Origin: Synergistaceae bacterium
Lineage (GTDB): Bacteria; Synergistota; Synergistia; Synergistales; Aminobacteriaceae
Direction: 5' to 3'
DNA length: 64,000 bases
Assembly (NCBI GenBank): GCA_017451025.1
Contig: JAFSSM010000021.1
Span: 124,001 to 188,000, forward strand
Part shown: positions 46,001 through 53,258 of the stretch, piece after piece
Layout: the number at the start of each line of letters is the position of its first letter
How positions within the stretch are numbered: position 1 is the stretch's first letter
Program-made: the position numbers and the translations under genes
The notes under the pieces: generated by a model
Databases searched by the model: none
Seen by the model: the letters and a program-made list of their open reading frames with translations, nothing else
Told to the model about the DNA's origin: nothing

Positions 46001-46058
46001 CAGCCCAGAACGCCAGAACCGCGAACAGCCACATAAAACGCTTAATACTGTGTTTCAT
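43035..46058 (-). CDS. large lipoprotein, MACPF-like candidate (paralogue 4, divergent)
   Basis: 1007 residues. Signal peptide with lipobox SAGGC, Asn-rich linker, a calcium-type repeat DTDGNGIPDFVD (about 72), a beta domain, then PYDETYSLGAGFFAITN (about 405), FRNNFGDYFVAGYQYG (about 571), GITHSGDYAAS, YAPIRVRLKRWRS and a C-terminal domain ending DYPFDGLE. The order of landmarks is that of paralogues 1-3 but identity is low. Its signal peptide and GGCGGSSS leader are instead nearly the same as those of the small lipoproteins upstream, in whose operon it lies. Confidence 0.8.
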   Translation of the reverse strand: MKHSIKRFMWLFAVLAFWAAVSAGGCGGSSSNSFSDDTANNNGNTNNQPNNQGNTDAAASETVLNLDHNMDTDGNGIPDFVDLSSIPHYDLDSSHATAYVGGMFSSSAMIEAAAMKITVPAVLTLSELRMQEEPNTFTVALEAGKEYTIMFSKNLAEALEAVNPRLKIYDPENAELPELEAEALNVSVKAYPPEHPSIICYTFTPKTAGEYLIRVADAEPSTAFVDSEDVESSDTYDIDTSCMLFIFEEVRDANGDTGHHTQYKFVDVDGKKTEPINIEDLIQLRKELWKLDNNSYNQIVRTSDAARSSGVYASALNVFASATEEESDPYNRWLDRVQDKLGLVAVDNSSEEAEYGETYGEGDDAYGIEYYGADNSYTSNKKLDVANYDYSEIPAEMTGIPYDETYSLGAGFFAITNLSPIGGVRMPGFDEKLAPSEAKYAKSVPSVKTYYTGTFVSTRTEAEAMSNTNGRVSMSKNSMGASASVESTKNFKYGLTSTNYVIHYEEVETKYRLFSENTYRNLLYKDLSMRQPKTPSNPADEYEDEVIEEASVSGAALPTIMDWIEKMPAHRFRNNFGDYFVAGYQYGAFFDAYISITTETSEQLTKLKTKIQATMDAKDTKASADIGHEVSDALKESNAQVTIRIVTNGMGKQPIELGITHSGDYAASTAGISQVFTELMNFRNKLAKDVNPESYAPIRVRLKRWRSIFDIAMVHEMQIGTGVTDDYVAQGYVPVPATKLKDIGRFNAILAETRGHWNEAMAIPTRNKRLSDAAADFEAVISDVTGKGNRFYTSGDEFAPTMAELERVDEIFRMYSDRYTFYKKLMVAQRNEKATYEALRKSYNGKTKTAEKEEVMDTMPYGAPSGGESGYDTFDQSEFVTADINAGGISARRYYSKATERSGGGWAHWHQDHKSGQGDYLASAGPATIIASTDKSTDRARFCKIWVKSTADSAKMDNKREVVNVPAVGKLEARFEFESAHLRDADWTIKGQSIKMNGEDYPFDGLE

Positions 46059-46088
46059 AAAAGAATACCTCCTTTAATTTTTTTGCTA

Positions 46089-46736
46089 TTAGTCATGCGA
46101 GACATTAACAAGACAACCGGCTACTGTGTACTCTGCGTTCTGATCTTTGCGCTCGTTGAAGAAGTACAGCTCGTCAGAGTTAAGTTCGAACTCCAGAGTA
46201 TAAGTATTTCCGTCATATCCTGTTGCCTGGTAAACATAGCCTTTTCCTTCTGACCCCTTGCCCTTGTAGGTGTATACAGCAGGCATTATGAGGTTAAGAC
46301 GGCCCACGCTTTCGAACGGATAGGTCTGTTTGAAAAATTCCGCAGAAATCGGCTCAAAAGTAAACGAGGTAGGATTCTTGCCCGCGTCGAAAGCCGCTAA
46401 TGCCAGAGTGCCGTTACCATACGCCTTGATTCTGAAATTTGTACCTGGTGCGCTGATTGTGTCCTTGTTAGCCTCATGCGTACCGGACAAGTTCATAGGG
46501 AAACTGTAGATGACCTGAATGTTATATTGGTCGAGAGTCCACTGGCCGCTGAGCGTCTCGAAAACCGGATCCTCAAAGTCGTTCCTGCCGCCGTAGTCCT
46601 CGTCATCAGGATTATTAACAACATTTTCGTTGGCAGTGTCTGAGCCGCCGGAAGAACTGCTTCCTCCGCATCCTCCGACGGATACTGCCGCCCAGAACAC
46701 CAACACCACAACTAACCACAGAAAATTGCGCTTCAC
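46089..46736 (-). CDS. small lipoprotein with shared leader, variant domain
   Basis: 215 residues, GTG start behind TAAAGGAGG. Lipobox SVGGC, linker with EDYGGRND, then a beta-rich domain starting LSGQWTLDQ. The leader is almost identical to the next gene upstream, but the mature domain is only distantly like the LNGTKW family. Function unknown. 30 bp before paralogue 4. Confidence 0.78.
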   Translation of the reverse strand: MKRNFLWLVVVLVFWAAVSVGGCGGSSSSGGSDTANENVVNNPDDEDYGGRNDFEDPVFETLSGQWTLDQYNIQVIYSFPMNLSGTHEANKDTISAPGTNFRIKAYGNGTLALAAFDAGKNPTSFTFEPISAEFFKQTYPFESVGRLNLIMPAVYTYKGKGSEGKGYVYQATGYDGNTYTLEFELNSDELYFFNERKDQNAEYTVAGCLVNVSHD

Positions 46737-46750
46737 AAAAAAAACCTCCT

Positions 46751-47410
46751 TTAGTATGCCTGGATTAGATGAACCCAGCTCTGATAGTGATTATTCGAAC
46801 TATCCGTTGCCTGCAGCAGACAGGTTATCCAAAGCTCTTTGTAGTTAGGATACCTACCTATGATTTGGATAGCTTCAGTCATAACCCCGTCCCTATTCAC
46901 GTAAGACTCGTAATTGTAAGCTGACTGCTTGTAAGTCGGCTTTACGAAACCGCTTGCGGGTAAAATGATAACTGCCAGCTTATACAGCCCCTCATCATAA
47001 AAACTCGTTTTGAGCGGCTCGTAAGAGTAGCTGCGCGAATTTTCATTAAACAACATGAATGAATCATCAGTTGTCATAAGACTCCAAGTTGTATCGTAGT
47101 AGAAATTATATTCCCCAACTTGAAGTTTTCGTGAGGCACCGTTTGCACTTACGCTGTGCACCAAAACCTTATTAACCTTCCATTTAGTGCCGTTCAGCAG
47201 GGACAAATCATTGACTACCTCGAACCCGTCGCCATAATCGCCGCTCTCAGTGGTCGGATCAATGTCTACGCTCTCGGGGAGAGGGGCCATGTAGGCATTG
47301 GACGATTCGGAGTCGTCTGACGAATTACTGCTGCTTCCGCCACATCCTCCGACAGATACTGCCGCCCAAAACACCAAAACAACAACTAACCATAAATAAT
47401 TGCGCTTCAT
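46751..47410 (-). CDS. small LNGTKW-family lipoprotein
   Basis: 219 residues. Signal peptide MKRNYLWLVVVLVFW, lipobox SVGGC, linker with ESGDYGDG, then LLNGTKWKVNKVLV, a series of predicted strands, and the end NHYQSWVHLIQAY. The L-GT-W opening recalls lipocalin-like or META-type beta folds, but this is only a resemblance. Its TAA forms the first bases of the TAAAGGAGG ribosome site of the next gene. Confidence 0.78.
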   Translation of the reverse strand: MKRNYLWLVVVLVFWAAVSVGGCGGSSSNSSDDSESSNAYMAPLPESVDIDPTTESGDYGDGFEVVNDLSLLNGTKWKVNKVLVHSVSANGASRKLQVGEYNFYYDTTWSLMTTDDSFMLFNENSRSYSYEPLKTSFYDEGLYKLAVIILPASGFVKPTYKQSAYNYESYVNRDGVMTEAIQIIGRYPNYKELWITCLLQATDSSNNHYQSWVHLIQAY

Positions 47411-47428
47411 AAAAAAGCCTCCTTTAAT

Positions 47429-48163
47429 TTAATAATACCACCATGGAGTCAGCTGAACCCAGCTCTGATAGTGGTTATTCGAACTGTCCGTTTCCTGCAG
47501 CAGGCAGGTGATCCAAATGCTGTTGACTACAGGGTCTGCGTCGTCATATTCCCCTATGATACTTATAGCTTCTTTCAAAACACCGTCCCTGTTTACTGAT
47601 GCCTCGTAATTATAAGTCGACCGCGAGTCCGTCGGCTTTAAGAAGTCGTCAGCACACAGAATAATAACTGCTGTCTTGGTAAGTCCCTCATCAGCAAAGT
47701 CAACAGTTATCGGCTCTCTAAAGAATTGTCCCTTGTCAGACATCACAGAGAAGGAATCACTCTGACCCTCACTTGACCAATGAGTCTGAGCCTCAATCGT
47801 CAAATATAAGAAATCGAAATTTCTCTTAGTGATAGTAACCTTTCGTGAGGAGTTTTGAGATACACTCTTCACCAAAATTTTGTTAATCCTCCATTTTGTG
47901 CCCGCCAGATCATTCAATTTATTGGGCAAAGGCAAATGGAAGTTGTCGTAGTTTATTGCGCCGTAATCTCCGCTCTCAGTGGTCGGGTCAATGTCTACGC
48001 TCTCGGTATCCGTCTCAATGTCTGCGCTATCGGGTAGAGGTGCCATGTAGGCATTGGACGATTCTGATTCGTCGGACGAATTACTACTGCTTCCGCCGCA
48101 ACCGCCAGTAGTGGCGATGCAGAACACCGCAACAACAAATAATCATAAATAATTGCGCTTCAT
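47429..48163 (-). pseudogene. small LNGTKW-family lipoprotein with TGA in the signal peptide
   Basis: The frame from ATG 48163 reads MKRNYL, then TGA at 48143-48145 where the paralogue has TGG (Trp), then LFVVAVFCIATTGGCGG and an otherwise intact 230-residue protein (LAGTKWRINKILV ... NHYQSWVQLTPWWYY). Restart at GTG 48127 would give a very short signal (MFCIATTGGCGG). So this is either a fresh nonsense allele or a readthrough/restart gene. Ribosome site ATTAAAGGAGG is intact. Confidence 0.7.
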
Positions 48164-48176
48164 AAAAAAACCTCCT

Positions 48177-48848
48177 TTAATTTATCGACGCTAAGATCAA
48201 TTGACTCGTGTAGAAGTTTACACTAAAAGGACTCTCATCAACAACATCACGCTTGGAGTTACTAAAGATTTAAATCCTAAGCCTATTGGTGTCGGAATCA
48301 CGACCGTAATTAAGTATAACTTCACGCGTCATTCTTCCTGTATTCATCTTTGCCTCGAAACGCATTCCTCCTGATTCTTCGAACCCATCAGCTGCCTGAA
48401 TGACAGGTATTGTTACAGTATGACCATGATCATCGATTGTTACAGTTAAAGGCTCGTTATGGTACTGGCCTGTTTCATCAACAAGAGCGAACGAATCATT
48501 GGTTGTAACAAAAGTAAACTCTGAGATATTGAAGTTATACTGAGTCTCAGGAATTATTTCTGTTATACCGTCCACATAGGCGTACATAATTCTCCATTTT
48601 GTGCCGTTCAGCTCGGCCAACTTATTAGGCTTCACGGCCTCGTCCTCGTAGTCGTAGTCGTAATCGTCATCGTCGTCGTCATCAGGATCGGTGTGGCCGT
48701 AATCGCCGTTCTCAGGGTTATGCGCAAAGTTCTCATTTGCTGTGTCCGATCCGCCGGAAGAACTGCTGCCTCCGCAACCTCCAGTGCTGAGGATGCAGAA
48801 CATCAACACGACAATTAACCACACAAAAATGATTCTGCTATGTTTCAC
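48177..48848 (-). pseudogene. small LNGTKW-family lipoprotein truncated by a nonsense codon
   Basis: GTG start 48848 (KHSRIIFVWLIVV, lipobox STGGC). The frame stops at TAA 48270-48272 after RLRI, but continues in the same frame through SNSKRDVV to VNFYTSQLILASIN and a second TAA at 48177 that forms the usual TAAAGGAGG junction with the next gene. The lost tail resembles the family end (YQS-V-L). The linker has a run of seven Asp encoded by GAC/GAT repeats. The truncated 192-residue product may still be made. Confidence 0.65.
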
Positions 48849-48864
48849 CAAATAAAACCCTCCT

Positions 48865-49471
48865 TTAATCTGCAGGCAGCAATACAACTTCTGTCTGGTA
48901 GCTGCGAAGGCCGCTGTCATCGACGGCATCTCCCCATGAGAACCCCATGATTTGAATTAGACTGCGGTCATAGGCTATGGCTATAGCTTCGGTTTCCTGT
49001 ATTCATCTCCGCTACGTATAAACGTGATTGTTGTTTTTTGAACCCTCCGGCAGCCTGAATAATAGGGATCGTTACAGTATGACCATCATCGTCAGCCTCA
49101 ACAGTGAGTACCTCGTTATGGTATTGGCCTGCTTCGTCCATCACAGTGAATGAATCGTTTGTTGTAACCAACGTGAACTTCGTGAAATTGAAGTTGTACT
49201 TGCTAACAGGAAGCCTCCAATATGATGCCTCACCATTCGCATCACGTGCACTACGAATCACATCGAGCGTACTAATTCTCCACTTCGTGCCGTTCAGCGA
49301 AACCAAATCAACCCTATCACTGCCGCCGTAATCATCGCTCTCAGGAGTCGGTGCGATGTCTCCGCTTGTTGGAGCTGAATCATCGGAAGAACTGCTGCCT
49401 CCGCCACAGCCTCCAGAAGCACAGACACAGAACGCCAACACTAGGAAAATCCACAAAAGATTGCGTTTTAT
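48865..49471 (-). pseudogene. small LNGTKW-family lipoprotein with ATA start and frameshift
   Basis: Homology begins at ATA 49471 (ATA AAA CGC AAT, against ATG AAG CGC AAT in paralogues), 9 nt after AGGAG; the next usable codon, TTG 49456, would shorten the signal peptide. The frame runs LLWIFLVLAF, lipobox ASGGC, LNGTKWRISTLDV and then ends early at 48968 after NTGNRSYSHSL. One extra G near 49001 restores a frame with TEAIAIAYDRSLIQ to YQTEVVLLPAD and a TAA at 48865 in the standard TAAAGGAGG junction. Two lesions suggest decay. Confidence 0.7.
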
Positions 49472-49483
49472 GTCAATACTCTC

Positions 49484-50098
49484 CTAATTCACTTGCTCAA
49501 ATTCCGTAGTAACAGTGTATGTGATGTTCCCATTACGAATGAAGACATTCTCGATTTGAAGCTCGCCCCATCCGATGGTAACTATTTCAGTTTCTCCGTT
49601 ATCAAAGAATGCCTGATAGCGGCTGAAACCTGTCCTGACGAACTCATCAGCCGGCCTTATAATCGGCAGTTCGTAAGTACCCAGAGAATCCTTGTACTTT
49701 ATCGCGATAGTGTCGTTCCGGGCGTTTCCGCTGCTGTCCCGCCAAAATAGGTTGGCCCAGTCTGTAGCAAGCGTAACATCTGAACGCAGGAGGATATTAT
49801 CGAGTTCCTCTGGAATCTCCCACCTTTCCAAGCCTTCCACTGTCTCCTGGCGGTTCGTCATTCTCCATTTGGTGCCGTTAAGTTTCCCAAAAGCACTCCT
49901 GGCACTATAGTAATCGGTGCCTCCGCCGTAATCGTTGTCGCTGCCATAGTCTCCGCTAACAGGATTCGTAGAGATGTTTCTGACGATCGGAGCTGAGTCA
50001 TCAGAAGAATTGCTGCTGCCTCCACATCCTCCAGAAGCACAGACGCAGAACATCATCACGACAATTAACCATAAAAAAACGCTTCTGCTGTGTTTCAT
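49484..50098 (-). CDS. small LNGTKW-family lipoprotein
   Basis: 204 residues, intact. MKHSRSVFLWLIVV, lipobox ASGGC, linker with SGDYGSDNDYGG, then KLNGTKWRMTNRQ and a beta-rich domain. ATTAAAGGAGG ribosome site 12 nt before ATG. Function unknown. Confidence 0.78.
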   Translation of the reverse strand: MKHSRSVFLWLIVVMMFCVCASGGCGGSSNSSDDSAPIVRNISTNPVSGDYGSDNDYGGGTDYYSARSAFGKLNGTKWRMTNRQETVEGLERWEIPEELDNILLRSDVTLATDWANLFWRDSSGNARNDTIAIKYKDSLGTYELPIIRPADEFVRTGFSRYQAFFDNGETEIVTIGWGELQIENVFIRNGNITYTVTTEFEQVN

Positions 50099-50236
50099 TA
50101 ATAAAAACCTCCTTTAATTTGTCTGGACTAAGCCAGCCTAACCTGATAATTCCTGAGCTGTTCGATGCGCTTACTAGACATAAATTCAGCACGCCGAACA
50201 GCTTCAAGAATCTGCATACCTTGCTAATGCTCTGAG
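50099..50236. other. 138-bp gap inside the small-lipoprotein array
   Basis: Holds a 29-residue open frame on the minus strand (50217 to 50128, MQILEAVRRAEFMSSKRIEQ...) with a poor ribosome site, and the standard ATTAAAGGAGG before 50098 but without a gene stop in it. It may be the scar of a lost array member. I see nothing else. Confidence 0.3.
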
Positions 50237-51340
50237 TTATTTGACAGGCATTAGATGAAGATGCGTACCATATCTCACTCCGTCAACGCTGAATGTACTA
50301 TCAATATTAACCTCACTAAACGGCCAATACTTCCCTACTATCTCAAGATATACGGTAGGGCCATTCGCAGTGCCGTCCGCTGCGATGCCCTCATAATCAT
50401 AGAGAGTATTACTACTCTTCTTGATGCTGTAGCTCGTCCGTAAAAGAGGTACTGTTATCGTCTGGCCTGCTGAGGTGACGAATTTTGCTGTAACAGGATC
50501 AACGCGAGAAACACCGCGACTGTCCTTCCACCCCATAACATCACCCATAGCTGCTAGCGTCAGAGTTTTAGCATTGAGGGAATTTTTCACCATTTTGAGA
50601 CTTTTGTAAGTGAGTCCGCTGCCTTCATTAGCCTGAGCAGAAATCACTTCCCATTTAGTACCATCTAACTGGCTGAATTTGTCAGTAATATCAACCCAGT
50701 CATCGTTGCCGCCGTAATCATTGTCATCACCAGTTGAGGGCAGCAGCTCAATGTAAGACTGGTAGCTGTGAGTAACTCCATTGCTGTCCGCTCTGGTGAA
50801 AGTAATCCCGAAAGTTACCTCCAGAATGCTGGTATCCTGTCCAACGATACGGAGATGTTCAGCCGATGCCCTGTAACCATTAGCCGATACGTTCAATGAG
50901 GTCTGATGAGTCCATCCCTCAGCATCGATATACTGCTTGAATCCGGAAGCAGACTGTATTAATGGTACAGTTATCTCATTGCCTGCCGAATCCTTGAATC
51001 TCCCTGTTACCGCGTCATAAGGAGTATTGCTTGAGCTGTCCACTAAAGACAGAGCATCACCATTTACAGAGAGCTTAATTTTTCCTGCGGGACTTATCTC
51101 AACAACTGAGAATGTTTCACTGCCTTCATCTGGCTTCACAAGGACTCTGCTGACCTGCCATTCAGTTCCGTTCAGTGAGGGGAATCTGTCGATACTTTCT
51201 TCTTCACTATCAACATCGAAACCCTCTTCACTGCTAGAATCGTCCGAAGAACTGCTGCCACCGCAGCCGCCAATACTTACAGCGAAAAACAGCATTACCG
51301 CCAAAACAACAAGTAAATACGAGAACTTACTTTTCTTCAT
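50237..51340 (-). CDS. double-domain LNGTKW-family lipoprotein, first gene of the array
   Basis: 367 residues from ATG 51340 (AAAGGTGG 8 nt upstream; GTG 51349 possible). Lipobox SIGGC, Ser/Asp/Glu-rich linker, then two copies of the family domain: LNGTEWQVSRVLV ... HSYQSYIELLP (about 55-205) and LDGTKWEVISAQA ... RYGTHLHLMPVK (about 225-367), joined by a DNDYGGNDD linker. Each repeat has a DS-G---DPVT-KF strand followed by ITVPLL/I. Tandem domain arrangement shows the repeat is one folding unit of about 150 residues. Confidence 0.8.
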   Translation of the reverse strand: MKKSKFSYLLVVLAVMLFFAVSIGGCGGSSSSDDSSSEEGFDVDSEEESIDRFPSLNGTEWQVSRVLVKPDEGSETFSVVEISPAGKIKLSVNGDALSLVDSSSNTPYDAVTGRFKDSAGNEITVPLIQSASGFKQYIDAEGWTHQTSLNVSANGYRASAEHLRIVGQDTSILEVTFGITFTRADSNGVTHSYQSYIELLPSTGDDNDYGGNDDWVDITDKFSQLDGTKWEVISAQANEGSGLTYKSLKMVKNSLNAKTLTLAAMGDVMGWKDSRGVSRVDPVTAKFVTSAGQTITVPLLRTSYSIKKSSNTLYDYEGIAADGTANGPTVYLEIVGKYWPFSEVNIDSTFSVDGVRYGTHLHLMPVK

Positions 51341-51485
51341 GAATACCACCTTTTACGTGTACAAAAATCCAGATTGCTATACGGAAGCAGAACAGAAAAC
51401 TTCTGCCATGAACAAGCGTAATTATTCTCTCTGAATTTTTGAGGTGGAGGTTTTGAGAGTTGGGAAAAGTTATGAGGTTGGACAG

Positions 51486-51564
<79 letters not shown>

Positions 51565-51894
51565 TCTATTATGTACAATTTTTTCTTCATTTGTCAAGTG
51601 TATATTGATTGAACTTTTCAGGAGTAATGCGAATACCAAGCCTGAAGTTATCCTGCAAACATATTCATTTCCCTTGTTGAAGCGAAATGTCGTCAGTTTC
51701 ATGTATGCACTCCCCTCTATAAAAATATCTGCTGTGGATTTTAAGTAATGCATTATAGCAAAATTAAGGAAAAAATATTTATGTTGTTTTTCAGCAAATT
51801 TGCAAGATTAGCTTTGAGTAATGAGTGAGTTGATTTTTTGTCAAGCCTTTGGTGTAGAATATCAGGCAATTTCCATAGAGAGGCAGTGAGTTTC

Positions 51895-53121
51895 ATGAAG
51901 ACAGATGTTTTGCGTTCGGCGGAATCCCTGCGCAATTCAATGGTAGACACACTTGCGCGGCTGTGCAGTATCCCGGCAATTTCCCCGCACAACGGAGGCA
52001 CAGGTGAAGAAGCCAAGATAAACGAGTTACGCACAATCATCGAGTCGCTTGGTCTGAAGGGTGCTTCGTTGAGCATTGAGCGCGTGGATGATGAGGTATC
52101 TCCGACAGGCAGCAGACCCTCGCTATTCCTTGAGTATCCTGGCTGCCAGTCCCGCAGACTGTGCATTCTCGCACATGTTGACGTTGTTCCGGAAGGCGAC
52201 AGGAATGCGTGGAGTCTTGACCCGTTCAAGCCGGAAGTGAGAGGCAGCAGATTATACGGCAGGGGAGTCAGCGACAACGGGACATGTCTGGTGAGTGCAC
52301 TGTATGCCCTGAAAGCACTTGTTGACGCAGGAATTACGCCGGAGTACACAATTCTGCTGGCGTTTGTGGCTGACGAGGAGATGGGAAGCAATTACGGACT
52401 ACAGCCATTGCTTGAGCGCGGTCTGTTCCGGAATGATGACCTTGTTGTTGTGCCGGACAGCGGCAACGATACAGGAGACTTCATCGAGATTGCGGAAAAG
52501 GCAATGCTGAGAATGGCATTCACAGTTCTGGGGAAACAGGTACATGCTTCACTTCCGCACAAGGGGCTTAACGCGTGCAGGGCTGCGAACATGCTGGCGT
52601 ATGAGGTTGACGAGGCACTGCACAAGGCATTTCCGCAGGAGGATGATACGTTTGATCCGCCTTTCTCGACGTTTGAGCCTACACGCAGAGCCGCGAATGT
52701 CCCTGCGGTAAATATTGTACCTGGCCGCGAAAAGTTCGAGTTTGACTGCAGGGTGCTTCCGTCTGTTCCGCTGGATGATGTGCTTGCTGTTGTAGAGAAG
52801 GTGTGCAGGGACATTGAGGCGAAGACTGGCGCAAAGATTGAGCTTGTGCCTGAAAGATTGGACTCCGCTCCTAACACAAGCCCCGACTCTGAAGTGTGCA
52901 GGATGCTCGAGAAGAGTGTACGTGAAGTTCTGGGAGTAGAACCTAAGACTGGAGGAGTAGGCGGCGGGACGTTTGCGGCGTACTTCAGGAAGAAGGGTAT
53001 TCCTGCGGTGGTGTGGTCGCAGGAGTGCGGAGGGGTTGCGCATCAGCCTGACGAGTTCACGGAGATAGAGTATATCGTGAATAATGCGAAGGTATTTGCG
53101 CTGATGATGGCCGGTGAGTAA
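51895..53121 (+). CDS. M20 family metallopeptidase (ArgE/DapE/dipeptidase group)
   Basis: 408 residues from ATG 51895 (GAGAGG upstream). Seen: zinc ligands in LAHVDVVPEGD (about 88), GRGVSDNG (about 122), the catalytic DEEMGSNYG (about 160), a dimerisation domain (about 205-310) with HASLPHKGLNA, and C-terminal GGTFAAYF and CGGVAHQPDE. Complete zinc set, so likely an active peptidase or deacylase; substrate unclear. Di- or tripeptides are likely. Confidence 0.9.
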   Translation: MKTDVLRSAESLRNSMVDTLARLCSIPAISPHNGGTGEEAKINELRTIIESLGLKGASLSIERVDDEVSPTGSRPSLFLEYPGCQSRRLCILAHVDVVPEGDRNAWSLDPFKPEVRGSRLYGRGVSDNGTCLVSALYALKALVDAGITPEYTILLAFVADEEMGSNYGLQPLLERGLFRNDDLVVVPDSGNDTGDFIEIAEKAMLRMAFTVLGKQVHASLPHKGLNACRAANMLAYEVDEALHKAFPQEDDTFDPPFSTFEPTRRAANVPAVNIVPGREKFEFDCRVLPSVPLDDVLAVVEKVCRDIEAKTGAKIELVPERLDSAPNTSPDSEVCRMLEKSVREVLGVEPKTGGVGGGTFAAYFRKKGIPAVVWSQECGGVAHQPDEFTEIEYIVNNAKVFALMMAGE

Positions 53122-53129
53122 TTTGGAGG

Positions 53130-53190
53130 TTGACACATATGCTTGAGGGTGCTACGATTTTGACCAGACCAGACCAGACCAGACCATTAT
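53130..53190 (+). promoter_or_regulatory. two overlapping candidate promoters of the fucosyltransferase around a GACCA repeat
   Basis: P1: perfect TTGACA (53130-53135), 17 nt, TACGAT (53153-53158); it would start transcription at the edge of the repeat. P2: TTGACC (53160-53165), 19 nt, CATTAT (53185-53190); its spacer consists of the GACCA repeat itself. Confidence 0.5.
53162..53186. repeat. 5-bp tandem repeat GACCA, 5 copies
   Basis: Five perfect copies, 72 nt before the fucosyltransferase ATG. Not a multiple of three and lying between promoter elements. Confidence 0.97.
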
Positions 53191-53258
53191 TGTCTTCTAA
53201 CACTTGAACAATCCCCACAAATAAAAGCTATTCCGTCCGGCAGAAAGTGTGCGCAGTT

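Noticed and set aside
48849-48929. Upstream extension of the 48177-48848 gene to an ATG at 48929
   Set aside because: The leader homology and ribosome spacing start at GTG 48848; the extra residues come from the end of the neighbouring decayed gene in another frame.
50128-50217. 29-residue open frame between two small lipoproteins
   Set aside because: Poor ribosome site, no homology that I recognise and it sits in a gap that looks like a deletion scar; kept only as a note in the gap entry.
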